From contig NZ_JPWF01000017.1 of NCBI RefSeq assembly GCF_003326675.1, positions 21,215 to 85,214 of the forward strand: DNA of 64,000 bases, in the 5' to 3' direction. Positions 26,459 to 35,998 of the stretch are shown piece after piece. The translations under genes were made by a program, and so were the position numbers. This stretch comes from Thalassospira profundimaris (GTDB lineage: Bacteria > Pseudomonadota > Alphaproteobacteria > Rhodospirillales > Thalassospiraceae). Numbering within the stretch: the first letter of the stretch is position 1; each line of letters begins with the position of its first letter. The notes under the pieces were generated by a model that did no database searches, was not told the origin of the DNA, and was given only the letters and a program-made list of their open reading frames with translations.

Positions 26459-27079
26459 CTAGTCAAAAAGACCGGTCAAAAGGCCGTGCTGAAGCAGGAT
26501 GACCGTTTTGGCATCGCGGATACGTCCGTCGGCAATCATCGGCAGGATTTCGTCAAATGCGATTTCCAGAACGTGGATATCCTCGCCTTCTTCGTGCAGA
26601 CCGCCACCATCGCCTTCACGGTGATCATTGGTGACCTCGGCAACGAACAGATGCAAACGTTCGGTTACTGAACCCGGGCTCATAAACAGGTCAAAGACCT
26701 TTTGCGGCTTGCCAATCAGATAGCCGGTTTCTTCTTCGACTTCGGCCACCACCGCAGCAACCGGATCACGATCATCCAGCAACCCGGCGGGCACTTCGAT
26801 CAACATGCCGTCCTCATTGCCATTCACAAAGCTTGGCAAACGGAACTGCCGGGTCAGGATCACGGTCCGGTTGGCGCGGTTATACAGCAATATTCCCGCA
26901 CCATTGCCACGTTCATAGGCTTCGCGTGTCTGATGCTGCCATGTTCCGTCGGATCGTTTCAGATCAAACCCGACCCGATAAAGGTGATACCAGTTATCCG
27001 ACAGACAAGTGATTTCATCGACCTTTACATGTTCCTGATCGGGGATGGACCAGCCTTTGGGAAGATCGCGGTCAGACAT
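26459..27079 (-). CDS. Nudix hydrolase, YffH/AdpP (NudK) type
   Basis: Nudix pyrophosphatase of 206 residues. The Nudix box runs from EVPAGLLDD to EVEEETGYL and is one residue shorter than the classical 23-residue pattern, as also in Escherichia coli NudK. Substitutions at the usual R-E start (here A-E) are noted, but the catalytic E-E-x-T-G is intact. FMSPGSVTERLHLFVAEV after the box is typical of the ADP-ribose/GDP-mannose subfamily. It probably hydrolyses a sugar-nucleotide. It lies 22 bp downstream of, and on the same strand as, an alpha/beta hydrolase gene. Confidence 0.87.
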   Translation of the reverse strand: MSDRDLPKGWSIPDQEHVKVDEITCLSDNWYHLYRVGFDLKRSDGTWQHQTREAYERGNGAGILLYNRANRTVILTRQFRLPSFVNGNEDGMLIEVPAGLLDDRDPVAAVVAEVEEETGYLIGKPQKVFDLFMSPGSVTERLHLFVAEVTNDHREGDGGGLHEEGEDIHVLEIAFDEILPMIADGRIRDAKTVILLQHGLLTGLFD

Positions 27080-27101
27080 GGGTGGCTCCGGGAAAGGTGA
27101 T

Positions 27102-27890
27102 TTATCGTTTCAGGAAGGCCGAAAGGGTCAGCAAAACCGCATCGGGTTTTTCGGCATGGACCCAATGCCCTGCCCCCTTGATGCTGGTAAAGGCCGCCTT
27201 GGGAAACAGTGATTTGATATGGGGGCGGTCTTTGGGGTCGACATAATGCGAATTCGCCCCGGCAATGAACAGAACATCACCGTCATACTGCCCGGAAACA
27301 TCATCTTGCGGCCAGCCGGTAATATCGTCCAAATGTTCTGCCATCGCATCGATATTGACCTGCCAGAACATTTTGCCCGTGTCCTTGTCGGTCGCGACGT
27401 TCTGGGCCAGAAACTGGCGAATGCCTTTTTCAGAAACGCCCGAAGACATGGCATCTTCGACTTCGGCGCGGCGTGTCACGACGTCGAAATCAACGCTGCG
27501 CATCGCGGTGATGTAACCGGTATAGTCGTGTTCATAGCTAACGGGCGCGATATCAACGATCACCAGATCGGCAATCAGCCCCGCATCCTTGGAAAGCGAC
27601 AACACCATGGATGCCTTGCCGCCCATCGAATGCCCGACAAGATGGACCGGTTTGTCGGAAACATCACGGATCAGCTCGGCCAGATCGGATGCCATCGCCT
27701 GATACGTCATTTCCATATCCCAGCCTGATCGCCCGTGGTTGCGCAAATCGGCGGTGACGACATGGTATTTTTCGGCCAAACGCCGTGCAATCGCGGTCCA
27801 GTTCCGGGCCTGACCAAACAGACCATGAACGATCACAACCGTCCCATTGTCTTTATTTTCTTCACCAAAGGCATAATGGGCGAGTTTCAT
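27102..27890 (-). CDS. alpha/beta-fold hydrolase, YbfF-like esterase
   Basis: Esterase/lipase-like enzyme of 262 residues. The oxyanion region reads VIVHGLFGQARNWTAIARRL and the nucleophile elbow is LVGHSMGGKASMV with serine in G-H-S-M-G. The acid is likely in DLVIVDIAP or in FIAGANSHYVDP, and the histidine is in IKGAGHWVHAEKP. This set matches YbfF-type esterases. The start at 27890 has a GGAGAAG site; the longer open frame to 27968 has none. Substrate unknown. Confidence 0.87.
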   Translation of the reverse strand: MKLAHYAFGEENKDNGTVVIVHGLFGQARNWTAIARRLAEKYHVVTADLRNHGRSGWDMEMTYQAMASDLAELIRDVSDKPVHLVGHSMGGKASMVLSLSKDAGLIADLVIVDIAPVSYEHDYTGYITAMRSVDFDVVTRRAEVEDAMSSGVSEKGIRQFLAQNVATDKDTGKMFWQVNIDAMAEHLDDITGWPQDDVSGQYDGDVLFIAGANSHYVDPKDRPHIKSLFPKAAFTSIKGAGHWVHAEKPDAVLLTLSAFLKR

Positions 27891-27971
27891 GGGAACCAAC
27901 TTCTCCGGAATTCTGGTGGGGTGTTCCCTATGTAATAACCGGGTGTTGCGCCAAGGTGAAGCACACATACA

Positions 27972-28012
27972 AAAACACCTCCGCCAGGGAGGATTGCGGA
28001 GGTGCTTTTAAG
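27972..28012 (-). terminator. Rho-independent terminator after the 53-residue gene
   Basis: AGCACCTCCGC...GCGGAGGTGTTTTTG on the minus strand: a 9-bp stem and T5 tail. It is placed downstream of the small gene at 28054 and just before the esterase gene. Confidence 0.85.
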
Positions 28013-28053
28013 ATACCAGACGAACTGGCACCGGAATTTTTGTGGTGGCGAAA

Positions 28054-28215
28054 TTATGCGCCAGCCGGTACGCCGCCCTGGGGCTTGCGGTTTGCGCCGA
28101 ACAGAGCGCCAACTTTGCGTACGATCGCCATAAACATGTTGCGCATTGCTGCGGCACGGAGATGTTCTGCTTCGCGCTGCAGGGCAACCAGGTCATAATC
28201 ACGATACATTTTCAT
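28054..28215 (-). CDS. 53-residue basic small protein, unknown
   Basis: Short gene with a strong GAAAGGAAAC ribosome site. The protein begins MKMYRDYDLVALQREAEHLR and continues with an amphipathic helix AAAMRNMFMAIVRKVGALFG, then a Pro/Gly-rich tail. It is basic and could associate with membranes or RNA, like other small alphaproteobacterial proteins next to DUF1127 genes. I do not see the DUF1127 signature. A terminator follows 42 bp later, so it forms its own transcript. Confidence 0.68.
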   Translation of the reverse strand: MKMYRDYDLVALQREAEHLRAAAMRNMFMAIVRKVGALFGANRKPQGGVPAGA

Positions 28216-28737
28216 GTCCGTTTCCTTTCAAAAGCATCCCGCGCCAATCGCGCTTGGGTTTTGCGTTGTATTCTCTGAAAACGGGTTTACGCCTGTTTGT
28301 GCATTCCCACGAGCAGAGATTCCTCACTCCACCCATGCACTTTGCGCATATCATGAAACATTCCTGCCACAATTTTCTCATGCATGACGCGCATGATTGT
28401 CCCATGACAATTAACAGCCTTGATTTGCTTGATATTTTGCAGCGCCGCCCCCGAAATCGGCACTTCAGATTATTGTAAATTACCGATTTCTGCCGTTCGC
28501 AGCCTGCCCCAAGCCGGGATAGCGCAGAAGAAACACCCGCTAAAAAGGCTTTGTCCGAGGTGTTTTTTCACCAAATGCGTCAAAATCCGGTGATTTCTTT
28601 GCCGGAGTCCGACCAAACAATTTTGCATGGCTCCAACAAAAACAGAAAACGGCAATAACCCGATGGGAAATTGCCGTTTTACGATCTTTGATTTTGGACG
28701 GTTTTTGCAGGGAAGATTTTCCTCCCGGGCCGCGGTG
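28216..28737. other. 522-bp gap between the small gene and gabD
   Basis: No supported gene. It contains the promoter of the small minus-strand gene near 28230-28320 and the gabD terminator at 28646-28680. Confidence 0.5.
28646..28680 (-). terminator. Rho-independent terminator after gabD
   Basis: AAAACGGCAA...TTGCCGTTTT stem. The minus-strand tail is TTTTCTGTTTTT. Confidence 0.85.
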
Positions 28738-30255
28738 CTAGCCAATCGCGTAATTGAGGTATTTGGGCTCCAGATATTCCTCAAATCCCCAATGACCGCC
28801 TTCCCGACCCTGCCCGCTTTCCTTCACACCGCCAAATGGTGCGCCTTCGTGGCTGGTGGTCCCGTCATTAATGCCAACAACACCGGTTTCCAGACGATCT
28901 GCGATCCGCTGAATACGTCCGATATCGCGACTATATAAATAGGACGACAGGCCGGTACGCACCCGGTTGGCAAGTTCGATCACCTCGGCCTCGGTCGAGA
29001 ACCGATAAATCGGGGCCACCGGGGCAAACAATTCCTCGTCAAAGCAATCGGCATCATGTGGCACATCGGTCATTACCAACGGGCGGACAAAATGGCCTTC
29101 GCCCGGAAGTTCGGCGCCATAAACAAGTGTCGCACCTGCCTTGCGGGCATTTTCAACAAGACGTTCGACCTTTGCCACCGCCTGACGATTGATCAATGGT
29201 CCTATTTCAGTGCCCGGCACAAAGCCGTTGCCGATGGTCTGGGCCTTGCTGGCGGCGATGAACTTTGAAACGAAGGCATCGTAAACACCATCCTGCACAA
29301 AGATGCGGTTGGCACATACACAGGTCTGACCGCTGTTGCGGAATTTTGAAATCATCGCCCCGGCAACGGCGGCATCAATATCGGCATCATCCATGACAAT
29401 GAAAGGTGCATTGCCGCCAAGTTCCAGCGACAGTTTTTTCATGGTCGGGGCACATTGCGCCATAAGCCGTTTGCCAACCTCGGTCGAGCCGGTAAAGGAC
29501 AACATCCGAACCCGTTCATCCCCTGTCAGGGCCTCGGCAATCGGTTGCGGCAATCCGGTAACGACGTTAAAGACGCCCGCCGGGAAACCCGCCTGTTCGG
29601 CAAGCTTGGCCGCGGCAAGGGCTGAAAGCGGCGTATCCTCGGCCGGTTTGACAATCACGGTGCACCCCGCGGCAAGGGCTGGTGCGCATTTGCGCACCAC
29701 CATGGTCAACGGAAAGTTCCAGGGCGTAATTGCCGCAACAACACCCACCGGGTGCTTTTGCACAACAACACGACGGTCGCGCTGGGTTGCCGGCATGGTT
29801 TGGCCATAGGCGCGCTTGGCTTCTTCGCCATACCATTCGGCATAGGCAATTGCGCCGATCACCTCGCGCAAGGCCTGATCATAGGGTTTACCCTGTTCAA
29901 GGGTAATCAGTGCGGCAAGGTCTTCCTGATGGGCCTCAAGCAGATCACGCCAGCGGCGCAAGATTACCGCCCGTTCCTTGGCCAGTTTGCGCGACCATCC
30001 GGCAAAGGCATCATGGGCCGCATCAATCGCCCGTCTTGCTTCGGACGTGCGCATAAACGGCACTGCCCCGATCACATCACCACGTGCCGGGTCGATTACA
30101 TCCAAGGTTTCCCGGCTGTCGGCATCCTGCCAGGCACCATTGATATAGGCGTGTTTAAGGTCCCATTCGCGGATCAGCGCGCGCGCACGTGCGCGGCCTT
30201 CGCGGATCGCGGTTTCATTGGCGGTCGAAGCATCATGCGGGGCGGCGAACGACAT
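28738..30255 (-). CDS. gabD: succinate-semialdehyde dehydrogenase
   Basis: NAD(P)-dependent aldehyde dehydrogenase of 505 residues, closest by eye to GabD-type succinate-semialdehyde dehydrogenases. Family markers are ITPWNFPLTMVVRKCAPALA, the general base LELGGNAP (Glu278), and the nucleophile NSGQTCVCANR (Cys312). KPAEDTPLSALAAAKLAEQAG is the cofactor region. It would oxidise succinate semialdehyde to succinate in 4-aminobutyrate breakdown. No gabT lies nearby. AAAGGA precedes the start at 30255. Confidence 0.88.
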   Translation of the reverse strand: MSFAAPHDASTANETAIREGRARARALIREWDLKHAYINGAWQDADSRETLDVIDPARGDVIGAVPFMRTSEARRAIDAAHDAFAGWSRKLAKERAVILRRWRDLLEAHQEDLAALITLEQGKPYDQALREVIGAIAYAEWYGEEAKRAYGQTMPATQRDRRVVVQKHPVGVVAAITPWNFPLTMVVRKCAPALAAGCTVIVKPAEDTPLSALAAAKLAEQAGFPAGVFNVVTGLPQPIAEALTGDERVRMLSFTGSTEVGKRLMAQCAPTMKKLSLELGGNAPFIVMDDADIDAAVAGAMISKFRNSGQTCVCANRIFVQDGVYDAFVSKFIAASKAQTIGNGFVPGTEIGPLINRQAVAKVERLVENARKAGATLVYGAELPGEGHFVRPLVMTDVPHDADCFDEELFAPVAPIYRFSTEAEVIELANRVRTGLSSYLYSRDIGRIQRIADRLETGVVGINDGTTSHEGAPFGGVKESGQGREGGHWGFEEYLEPKYLNYAIG

Positions 30256-30449
30256 AGCTTGGTGGTTCCTTTGGCGCATAAGACGAAAAAATCTTTCTAC
30301 TCACGCGCTTGTGATTCCGGTTTTTGGGGCGCAACTGGGACACTAAGCCCTGCGAAGGGTGTGAAGCAACAAGATGCTTCTTATAAAGGTAAGAAACAAA
30401 CGCCATTTCGCGACCAGAGAGAGCCAGCAAACGATAACAGAGAGAAGCC

Positions 30450-30914
30450 ATGAAGCACCTTGTTACTGCCGGACTGTTCAGTGCGATGATCGCAGCAAGT
30501 ACCGTTATGCCGATCAACGCCAATGCTGACGAGATGATGGATAATAGTGCCGTACAAAACCGCCAGATGTTGATGGACGGGATCGGTGGCGCAATGGGAA
30601 CGCTTGGTTGCTACCTTAAGGGGCAATGTGATCTTCCTGATCCGGTTTTGCGCAACCTTGCCAACGGCATTGCCTTTGCGGCGGCAAGTGGGCCGGCAGC
30701 GTTCGAACCCAAAACCATGGGCGCAACGGTGAAAACCACCGCAACCGAGAAAGTCTGGTCGGACTGGGATGATTTTTCGGGACGCTTCCCGGAACTCAAA
30801 GAAGCGGCCCTGGCAATGGCGGCCGCAGCCGGTGACAAATCGGCAATGGGTGCTGCAATGGGCAATCTTGGCAAAACCTGCAAAGGCTGCCACGACACCT
30901 ATCGGTCCAAATAA
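30450..30914 (+). CDS. cytochrome c' (class II cytochrome c)
   Basis: Periplasmic haem protein of 154 residues. The signal peptide ends near NANA (residue 26). The four-helix-bundle domain ends in the CKGCHDTYR haem motif (C-x-x-C-H) close to the C terminus, as in cytochrome c'. Cytochromes c' bind nitric oxide and carbon monoxide and protect against nitrosative stress. The ribosome site (AGAGAGAAG) and an upstream GAGAGAG at 30417 are complementary to the C-U-rich loop of the small RNA at 43655. Confidence 0.88.
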   Translation: MKHLVTAGLFSAMIAASTVMPINANADEMMDNSAVQNRQMLMDGIGGAMGTLGCYLKGQCDLPDPVLRNLANGIAFAAASGPAAFEPKTMGATVKTTATEKVWSDWDDFSGRFPELKEAALAMAAAAGDKSAMGAAMGNLGKTCKGCHDTYRSK

Positions 30915-31024
30915 CAAGATCTGCCGCGCCCTTACCCCGGGGCGCGTCCCCCGGTCGGGTTTTCTTCCCCCCGGCTGCACGAACAGCAACCTGAAATACC
31001 GACCGGGGGTATATCCATTCAAAG

Positions 31025-31061
31025 AAAAAGCTGCGACAGAGTTTCTGCCGCAGCTTTTTTT
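31025..31061. terminator. bidirectional terminator between cytochrome c' and tctA
   Basis: AAAAAGCTGCG...CGCAGCTTTTTTT stem with T-rich tails on both strands, between convergent genes. Confidence 0.88.
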
Positions 31062-31080
31062 ATTCGGGTCTCATACCGGA

Positions 31081-32595
31081 TCAGGCAGCATCCTGTGCCT
31101 TTTTCCGCCGCGCTGAAAAACGTTTCCACAATGGCGGGAAGACGGTTGTCAGCACCAGCAAGGCAATCAGAACCATGCAGATCGGACGTGTGAACAGAAT
31201 ATGTTCATTACGCACATCCAGCAGCAGCGACAGACGCAAGTTGCTTTCGATCAGCGGTCCAAGAATGACACCAAGTGCAACCGGTGCCAGCGGCAGGCCG
31301 GTTTTGCTCATGACGTATCCAAGCAACCCGAAACCGAACATCAGCCAGACATCAAAGATCGAGTTCTGAACGCAATAGGCCCCGACAATACTCAGACACA
31401 GGATCAACCCGATCAGAAGCGGACGCGGAATGCGCAGTACCTGCGCAAACAGGTTGGTCGCAAACGATCCACCCAGCGGGATCAGGATCAGCGATGTCAG
31501 GAACATCTGGATCATGAAGCCATAGATGATATCGGCACTGTTGCGGAACAGATCCGGGCCCGGCTGCAAGCCATGCACCAAAAGCCCGCCCATGATCACT
31601 GCCGCAACCGAACTGCCGGGAATACCCAACGTCACAGTCGGGATCAAAGCCGCGGCATTATCGGCATTATTGCCAAATTCGGATGCGGCCACACCTTCGG
31701 GATTGCCTTTGCCAAACGATTGCGGGTCCTTGGACATTTTCTTGGCGCGTTCATAGGCAAGGAACGAGACAAAACTGCCACTGGCACCGGGCAGAAGTCC
31801 GACAAAGATGCCGTAAATATAGGCCCAGCTCCAAACCTTGAAGAAACGCGGAATTTCGCGCACGGTTTGCATGAAGGGCGCAAATTCAAGCTTCTGACCC
31901 GTCTTTGCCTTGCGGAAGGTTTCCTCGGCCATATCGATGCAAGGCGGAATGGCATAAAGACCAACCATCAGAACAACGATATCGATACCCGATTCAAGTT
32001 CAAGCGCGCCAAAGGTAAAGCGATCGGTTGACATGACCGGGTCAAGGCCGATCATCCCGACAAACAGGCCAAGCAAAGCTGCCAGCAATCCCTTGGGTAA
32101 ATCATCACCCAGAAAGACTGACACAGCCGCCATGCCAAAGATACCAACCCAGAATACTTCGGGTGGACCAAAGGCAAGTGTCACAAGTGACAAGGGCGGT
32201 GCCAAAATCATCATTGCCACGGCACTCATCATCCCGCCAAAGGCCGATGACAGAAGTGCAATCTGTAACGCGTAACCGGCCTTGCCCTGTTGGGCCAGCG
32301 GATAGCCGTCAAAGGTGGTCACAATTGCCGCGGGTGTTCCGGGAATGCGCAACAGAATGGCCGGGATCGCCCCGCCATACATCGCACCATTGTAAATACC
32401 GGCCATCATGCCAAGCGCGACAAGCGGGTCCATGGCAAAGGTCAGCGGCAACAGAACCGCGATGCTCATCGTCGCTGTCAGGCCCGGCAAAGAGCCGACA
32501 ATAATACCGGCCAAAACCCCGCCAACCATCGCCAGAAGGTTGGGAAAGGTCATGACTGCCGGGATGGCATTCAATAAAGGAGTGAAAAGGTCCAT
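31081..32595 (-). CDS. tctA: TTT transporter large permease TctA
   Basis: Large permease of a tripartite tricarboxylate-type transporter, 504 residues with about 12 helices. Family blocks visible are VGSLPGLTATMSIAVLLPLTF near the N terminus, MYGGAIPAILLRIPGTPAA, and the repeat ASEFGNNADNAAALIPTVTLG near residue 320. The start at 32595 overlaps the tctB stop region. It forms an operon with tctB, tctC, an RraA-like aldolase and an aminotransferase. The substrate is probably a carboxylic or amino acid processed by those enzymes. Confidence 0.93.
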   Translation of the reverse strand: MDLFTPLLNAIPAVMTFPNLLAMVGGVLAGIIVGSLPGLTATMSIAVLLPLTFAMDPLVALGMMAGIYNGAMYGGAIPAILLRIPGTPAAIVTTFDGYPLAQQGKAGYALQIALLSSAFGGMMSAVAMMILAPPLSLVTLAFGPPEVFWVGIFGMAAVSVFLGDDLPKGLLAALLGLFVGMIGLDPVMSTDRFTFGALELESGIDIVVLMVGLYAIPPCIDMAEETFRKAKTGQKLEFAPFMQTVREIPRFFKVWSWAYIYGIFVGLLPGASGSFVSFLAYERAKKMSKDPQSFGKGNPEGVAASEFGNNADNAAALIPTVTLGIPGSSVAAVIMGGLLVHGLQPGPDLFRNSADIIYGFMIQMFLTSLILIPLGGSFATNLFAQVLRIPRPLLIGLILCLSIVGAYCVQNSIFDVWLMFGFGLLGYVMSKTGLPLAPVALGVILGPLIESNLRLSLLLDVRNEHILFTRPICMVLIALLVLTTVFPPLWKRFSARRKKAQDAA

Positions 32596-32596
32596 A

Positions 32597-33046
32597 TCAA
32601 TTTCCGAGCCACGTCCAGATTTCAGCCGGCAACGGACGCGACAGGATCTGGATAAAGACGATATAGACAATCACAAGAAACAGGCCTGTCGTCACAAAGA
32701 CGGGCAGCGGTTTGCGGAAACCCAGCAGGAAACTGATGACGGGGATTGTTATCGCCGATGTTGTCAGGAAGCCAAGATACTGCAATCCGAACAGCGCCAG
32801 CCCCATGATGAAGACGATCTGAAAGAAACGGATCGGATTCACAAAGAAGCGCGGATTATCGCGTTCACGCCAAAGGCGCATTTGCCCGCGGACAGCAATC
32901 AGCACACCGATAACAGTGGCCGGCATCAAAACAAGGAGTGGAAACACGCGGGCATCGGCACCAAAGTCCATTGCCCTCCAGCAACCGAGCGCGGCGAGAA
33001 CCGCCACGCTCGTGCCGAGAACGACATCATTGTGTATCGTTTTCAA
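32597..33046 (-). CDS. tctB: TTT transporter small permease TctB
   Basis: Small membrane subunit of 149 residues with four hydrophobic helices, as in TctB. It begins with TTG (33044-33046) after a GGAAGGA site. It is located between tctC and tctA, the standard order. It presumably stabilises TctA or couples it to the receptor. Confidence 0.88.
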   Translation of the reverse strand: MKTIHNDVVLGTSVAVLAALGCWRAMDFGADARVFPLLVLMPATVIGVLIAVRGQMRLWRERDNPRFFVNPIRFFQIVFIMGLALFGLQYLGFLTTSAITIPVISFLLGFRKPLPVFVTTGLFLVIVYIVFIQILSRPLPAEIWTWLGN

Positions 33047-33070
33047 GATGTCCTTCCTTTCAAATCAGAA

Positions 33071-34018
33071 TCACTTAAGCCAGGGGGTCTTATCCCAGAT
33101 GGCACGCATGTTTTTATCAAATGCAGCCAGGCCCTCGGTGAACGCTTTCTGATCTGCGAAGTCAAGGACAACACCCTGATCCTTGGCGTCCTGCTGGAAT
33201 TCCGGATCAGCCAGCGCCTGCTTCAGCGCATCGGAAAGTGCCTTAACAGCTTCTTCCGGCATGCCTTTCGGACCGGCAAAACCACGCTGTGACGATGCAA
33301 TGATATCAAAGCCCTGTTCTTTCAGGGTCGGGATGTTCGGATCAATGTCCGAACGCTTGTCAGCCATGATACCAAGAATATCGACGGATTCCTGATAGTT
33401 TACCGCTTCGCCAAGGTTGAAGCTGCCAACAGCAACATGACCACCCATGGTCGCGTTACGTGCGGCGGCACCCGGGAACGGAACAAAGGTAAACTCGGCA
33501 CCGGTCAGCGCTTCAAGCTGCAAACCTGCAAGATGGTCATCACCGCCAAAGTTACCGGTCGCCATGGTGACAACGCGCGGATTGGCTTTTGCGTATTCGA
33601 CCAGGTCCGTAACGTTTTTGAAGTCACTGCCTTTTTTAACGTTCAGGGCGGCCGGATCGGTCACCATGTTGGCAATCAGGGTAAAGTCCTGCCAGGTGAA
33701 TTTGGCTTTGCCTTCGATCGGCTTGGTCACGATGGACGGCGTGGTGATGATACCGATGGTGTATCCGTCCGGCTTGGCATCATGAAGAGCCTGCCAACCG
33801 ACGATGCCCGATGCACCGGTACGGTTTTCGACAACGACGCTGACATCGCCATCAAGATATTTCTCGATATACGGTGCAACGGTACGAACCATGATATCGC
33901 TACCTCCGCCTGCGCCATAAGGCACGATGACGGTAATGTCCTTTTCAGGATATTGTGCAAACGCAGCCGTGCTGAACATCATACCAGCGGCCACGATTGG
34001 CAACATATAGCGTTTCAT
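33071..34018 (-). CDS. tctC: TTT transporter receptor TctC (Bug family)
   Basis: Periplasmic receptor of 315 residues. The signal peptide is MKRYMLPIVAAGMMFSTAAFA. The Bug-family opening YPEKDITVIVPYGAGGGSD, then VVVENRTGASGIVGWQAL and YTIGIITTPS are diagnostic. Bug receptors bind carboxylates through two loops. The start at 34018 has an AAGGAGAGA site; the longer frame to 34189 is rejected because it runs into the upstream gene. It lies 62 bp downstream of the aldolase gene. Confidence 0.93.
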   Translation of the reverse strand: MKRYMLPIVAAGMMFSTAAFAQYPEKDITVIVPYGAGGGSDIMVRTVAPYIEKYLDGDVSVVVENRTGASGIVGWQALHDAKPDGYTIGIITTPSIVTKPIEGKAKFTWQDFTLIANMVTDPAALNVKKGSDFKNVTDLVEYAKANPRVVTMATGNFGGDDHLAGLQLEALTGAEFTFVPFPGAAARNATMGGHVAVGSFNLGEAVNYQESVDILGIMADKRSDIDPNIPTLKEQGFDIIASSQRGFAGPKGMPEEAVKALSDALKQALADPEFQQDAKDQGVVLDFADQKAFTEGLAAFDKNMRAIWDKTPWLK

Positions 34019-34080
34019 TCTTATCTCTCCTTTATGAAGCCTAGTATTTATGTAGGAAAAGTTTGGAAAGACAGGCCGAA

Positions 34081-34749
34081 TTATCGGCTCTGCCATCCTT
34101 CCAGTGCAGGCATCAGCCACGATGGTTTGGCAGAACCTGAATTGATGCTTTCGATGCGACCGGCTTCTTTGGTCAACTTGTCGAGACACAGCGGCAGAAG
34201 TGCTTCGGCATCCTGATGGGGAATGACCATCACGCCGTCATCGTCACCAATGATGATGTCACCGTGATTGACGACCACATTGCCGCAAGCAACAGGGATG
34301 TTGACGTGCCCCGGACCTTCCTTGCGCGAACCACGCGCACAGGTGCCGCATGAAAATACCGGGAAGCCGCTTTGCGCGATCCAGTCGCTGTCGCGGCACA
34401 TGCCGTCCAGAACCAGTCCGCCAAGATTGCGCGACATTGCCGCACGGGTCATCAACTCGCCCCAAACGCCCGAGAACCGGTCATTTGATGTGTTGGCAAC
34501 GATGATATCGCCCGGCTCGGCCGAATGCAGGGCCGCATGCATCATCAGGTTGTCATCTGGCGGCATCGAAACCGTGACGGCACGACCACAGATACGCATT
34601 CCTTTGCGCACCGGCTTGATCGCTGCGTTCATGATGTTGCGACGGCCATAACAATCATTGGCCACCGGTGATGAGACATCCCGGAACTTTGCAACGAACT
34701 CCGCAGAAAGCGGGTGATTTACGGGATTGATCGAGAAGTCAAAGCTCAT
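34081..34749 (-). CDS. RraA-like aldolase (HMG/CHA aldolase type)
   Basis: RraA-fold protein of 222 residues, related to 4-hydroxy-4-methyl-2-oxoglutarate and 4-carboxy-4-hydroxy-2-oxoadipate aldolases. The key motif is GLVLDGMCRDSDWI, with R-D that binds the divalent metal and substrate, preceded by the GELMTRAA helix. Blocks DDNLMMHAALHSAEPGDIIV and IIIGDDDGVMVIP are family typical. Catalytic members cleave to pyruvate plus another oxo acid. Adjacent to an aminotransferase and a carboxylate transporter, a catabolic aldolase role fits better than RNase E inhibition. Confidence 0.82.
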   Translation of the reverse strand: MSFDFSINPVNHPLSAEFVAKFRDVSSPVANDCYGRRNIMNAAIKPVRKGMRICGRAVTVSMPPDDNLMMHAALHSAEPGDIIVANTSNDRFSGVWGELMTRAAMSRNLGGLVLDGMCRDSDWIAQSGFPVFSCGTCARGSRKEGPGHVNIPVACGNVVVNHGDIIIGDDDGVMVIPHQDAEALLPLCLDKLTKEAGRIESINSGSAKPSWLMPALEGWQSR

Positions 34750-34750
34750 T

Positions 34751-35998
34751 TCAAGCTTCCTTTGTCTTCAATTCAAGCTTGCCGATTGCCGCACGAATTT
34801 GAAGAAGCGCTTCTTCAAGCACCTCTGATTTGCAGGCAAACGAAATACGGAAGAATGGCGACATGCCAAAAGCAGCGCCGGGGACACAGACGACTTCGGC
34901 TTCTTCAACGAAGTAACGCGTCAGGTCTGCGTCGGTTGAAATGACGTTTCCGGCCGGTGTCGTTGCACCGATCAGATCCGCGCATTTTACAAACAGGTAA
35001 AACGCCCCATCAGGAACATGACATTCCAGACCGTCAGTCTCGTTGATCAGTTTGACCCCGAGATCGCGGCGTTTCTGGAACTCGGCAAGATTGCTGTCCA
35101 TGAAATCACGCGGCCCGTTCAGGGCTGCAACCGCGCCATACTGTCCGGGATGCATAACGCCACCGGTGGTCTGCCCCTGATAGACGCGCATGGCTTCGAT
35201 CAAAGCAGCCGGACCGGCCGCAAAACCGATACGCCATCCGGTCATGCACCAGGATTTGGACACACCGTTTGCCGTCAGGGTCCGTTCCTTCATCGCGTCG
35301 GAAACCTGGGCGATGGTGAAATACGGTACATCGCCATAACGGATATGTTCGTAGATATCATCGCTCAGCACCATCACATGCGGATGGCGTTCAAGAACCT
35401 CAGCCAATGCACGGATGTCCTGTTCGGACATGATGGTGCCGGTCGGATTGGACGGATTGTTCAACAGCAACCAACGGGTCTTGTCCGTAATGGCGGCTTC
35501 AAGGTCTTCGGGACGCAGACGGAAATTGTCTTCATAGCGGGTCGGCAATTCGACCGGAACACCGCCATTAAGACGCACCATCTCGCTATAGCTGACCCAG
35601 CCCGGCACAGGAATCAGGACTTCCTGTGCCGGCTCCAGACTTGCAGCCAGGGCATTGAAGATGATCTGTTTGACGCCGTTGGCGACAATCACTTCATTTG
35701 GCGCATAGTTCAGATTGTTGTCGTTACGGAATTTTTCGCAAATTGCTTCGCGAAGGGCCGGAATGCCCGGAACCGGGGGATAGCCGGTGTGATTTGCAGC
35801 AAGCGCATCGATGCAAGCCTGCTTGATATGATCGGGCGTCGGGAAATCGGGTTCACCGGTCGCCAGCGAAATCACCCGCCGTCCCTGGGCGCGCAGATCG
35901 CGCGCCAACTGGGCTGCTTCGAGCGAGGCCGAAGGCTTGGTTTCGCGCAGCTTGCTATTGCGGGGATCGAAAGAAGAAGGGGACTGAATTTTGCTCAT
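34751..35998 (-). CDS. class I aminotransferase, aspartate aminotransferase-like
   Basis: PLP-dependent aminotransferase of 415 residues, fold type I, similar to the aspartate/prephenate aminotransferase group. The signatures are LLLNNPSNPTGTI, the LSDDIYEHIRY block and the lysine of ANGVSKSWCMTGWRIGFA (Lys248) that binds PLP. RISFACKSEV near the end carries the substrate carboxylate arginine. The gene ends two bases before the aldolase start and is the first gene of the operon. It may convert an imported amino acid to the oxo acid that the aldolase cleaves. Confidence 0.88.
   Translation of the reverse strand: MSKIQSPSSFDPRNSKLRETKPSASLEAAQLARDLRAQGRRVISLATGEPDFPTPDHIKQACIDALAANHTGYPPVPGIPALREAICEKFRNDNNLNYAPNEVIVANGVKQIIFNALAASLEPAQEVLIPVPGWVSYSEMVRLNGGVPVELPTRYEDNFRLRPEDLEAAITDKTRWLLLNNPSNPTGTIMSEQDIRALAEVLERHPHVMVLSDDIYEHIRYGDVPYFTIAQVSDAMKERTLTANGVSKSWCMTGWRIGFAAGPAALIEAMRVYQGQTTGGVMHPGQYGAVAALNGPRDFMDSNLAEFQKRRDLGVKLINETDGLECHVPDGAFYLFVKCADLIGATTPAGNVISTDADLTRYFVEEAEVVCVPGAAFGMSPFFRISFACKSEVLEEALLQIRAAIGKLELKTKEA

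Noticed and set aside
28008..28202. 64-codon minus-strand frame overlapping the 53-residue gene
   Set aside because: Wrong frame: the strong ribosome site belongs to the ATG at 28215, and the frame enters the terminator.
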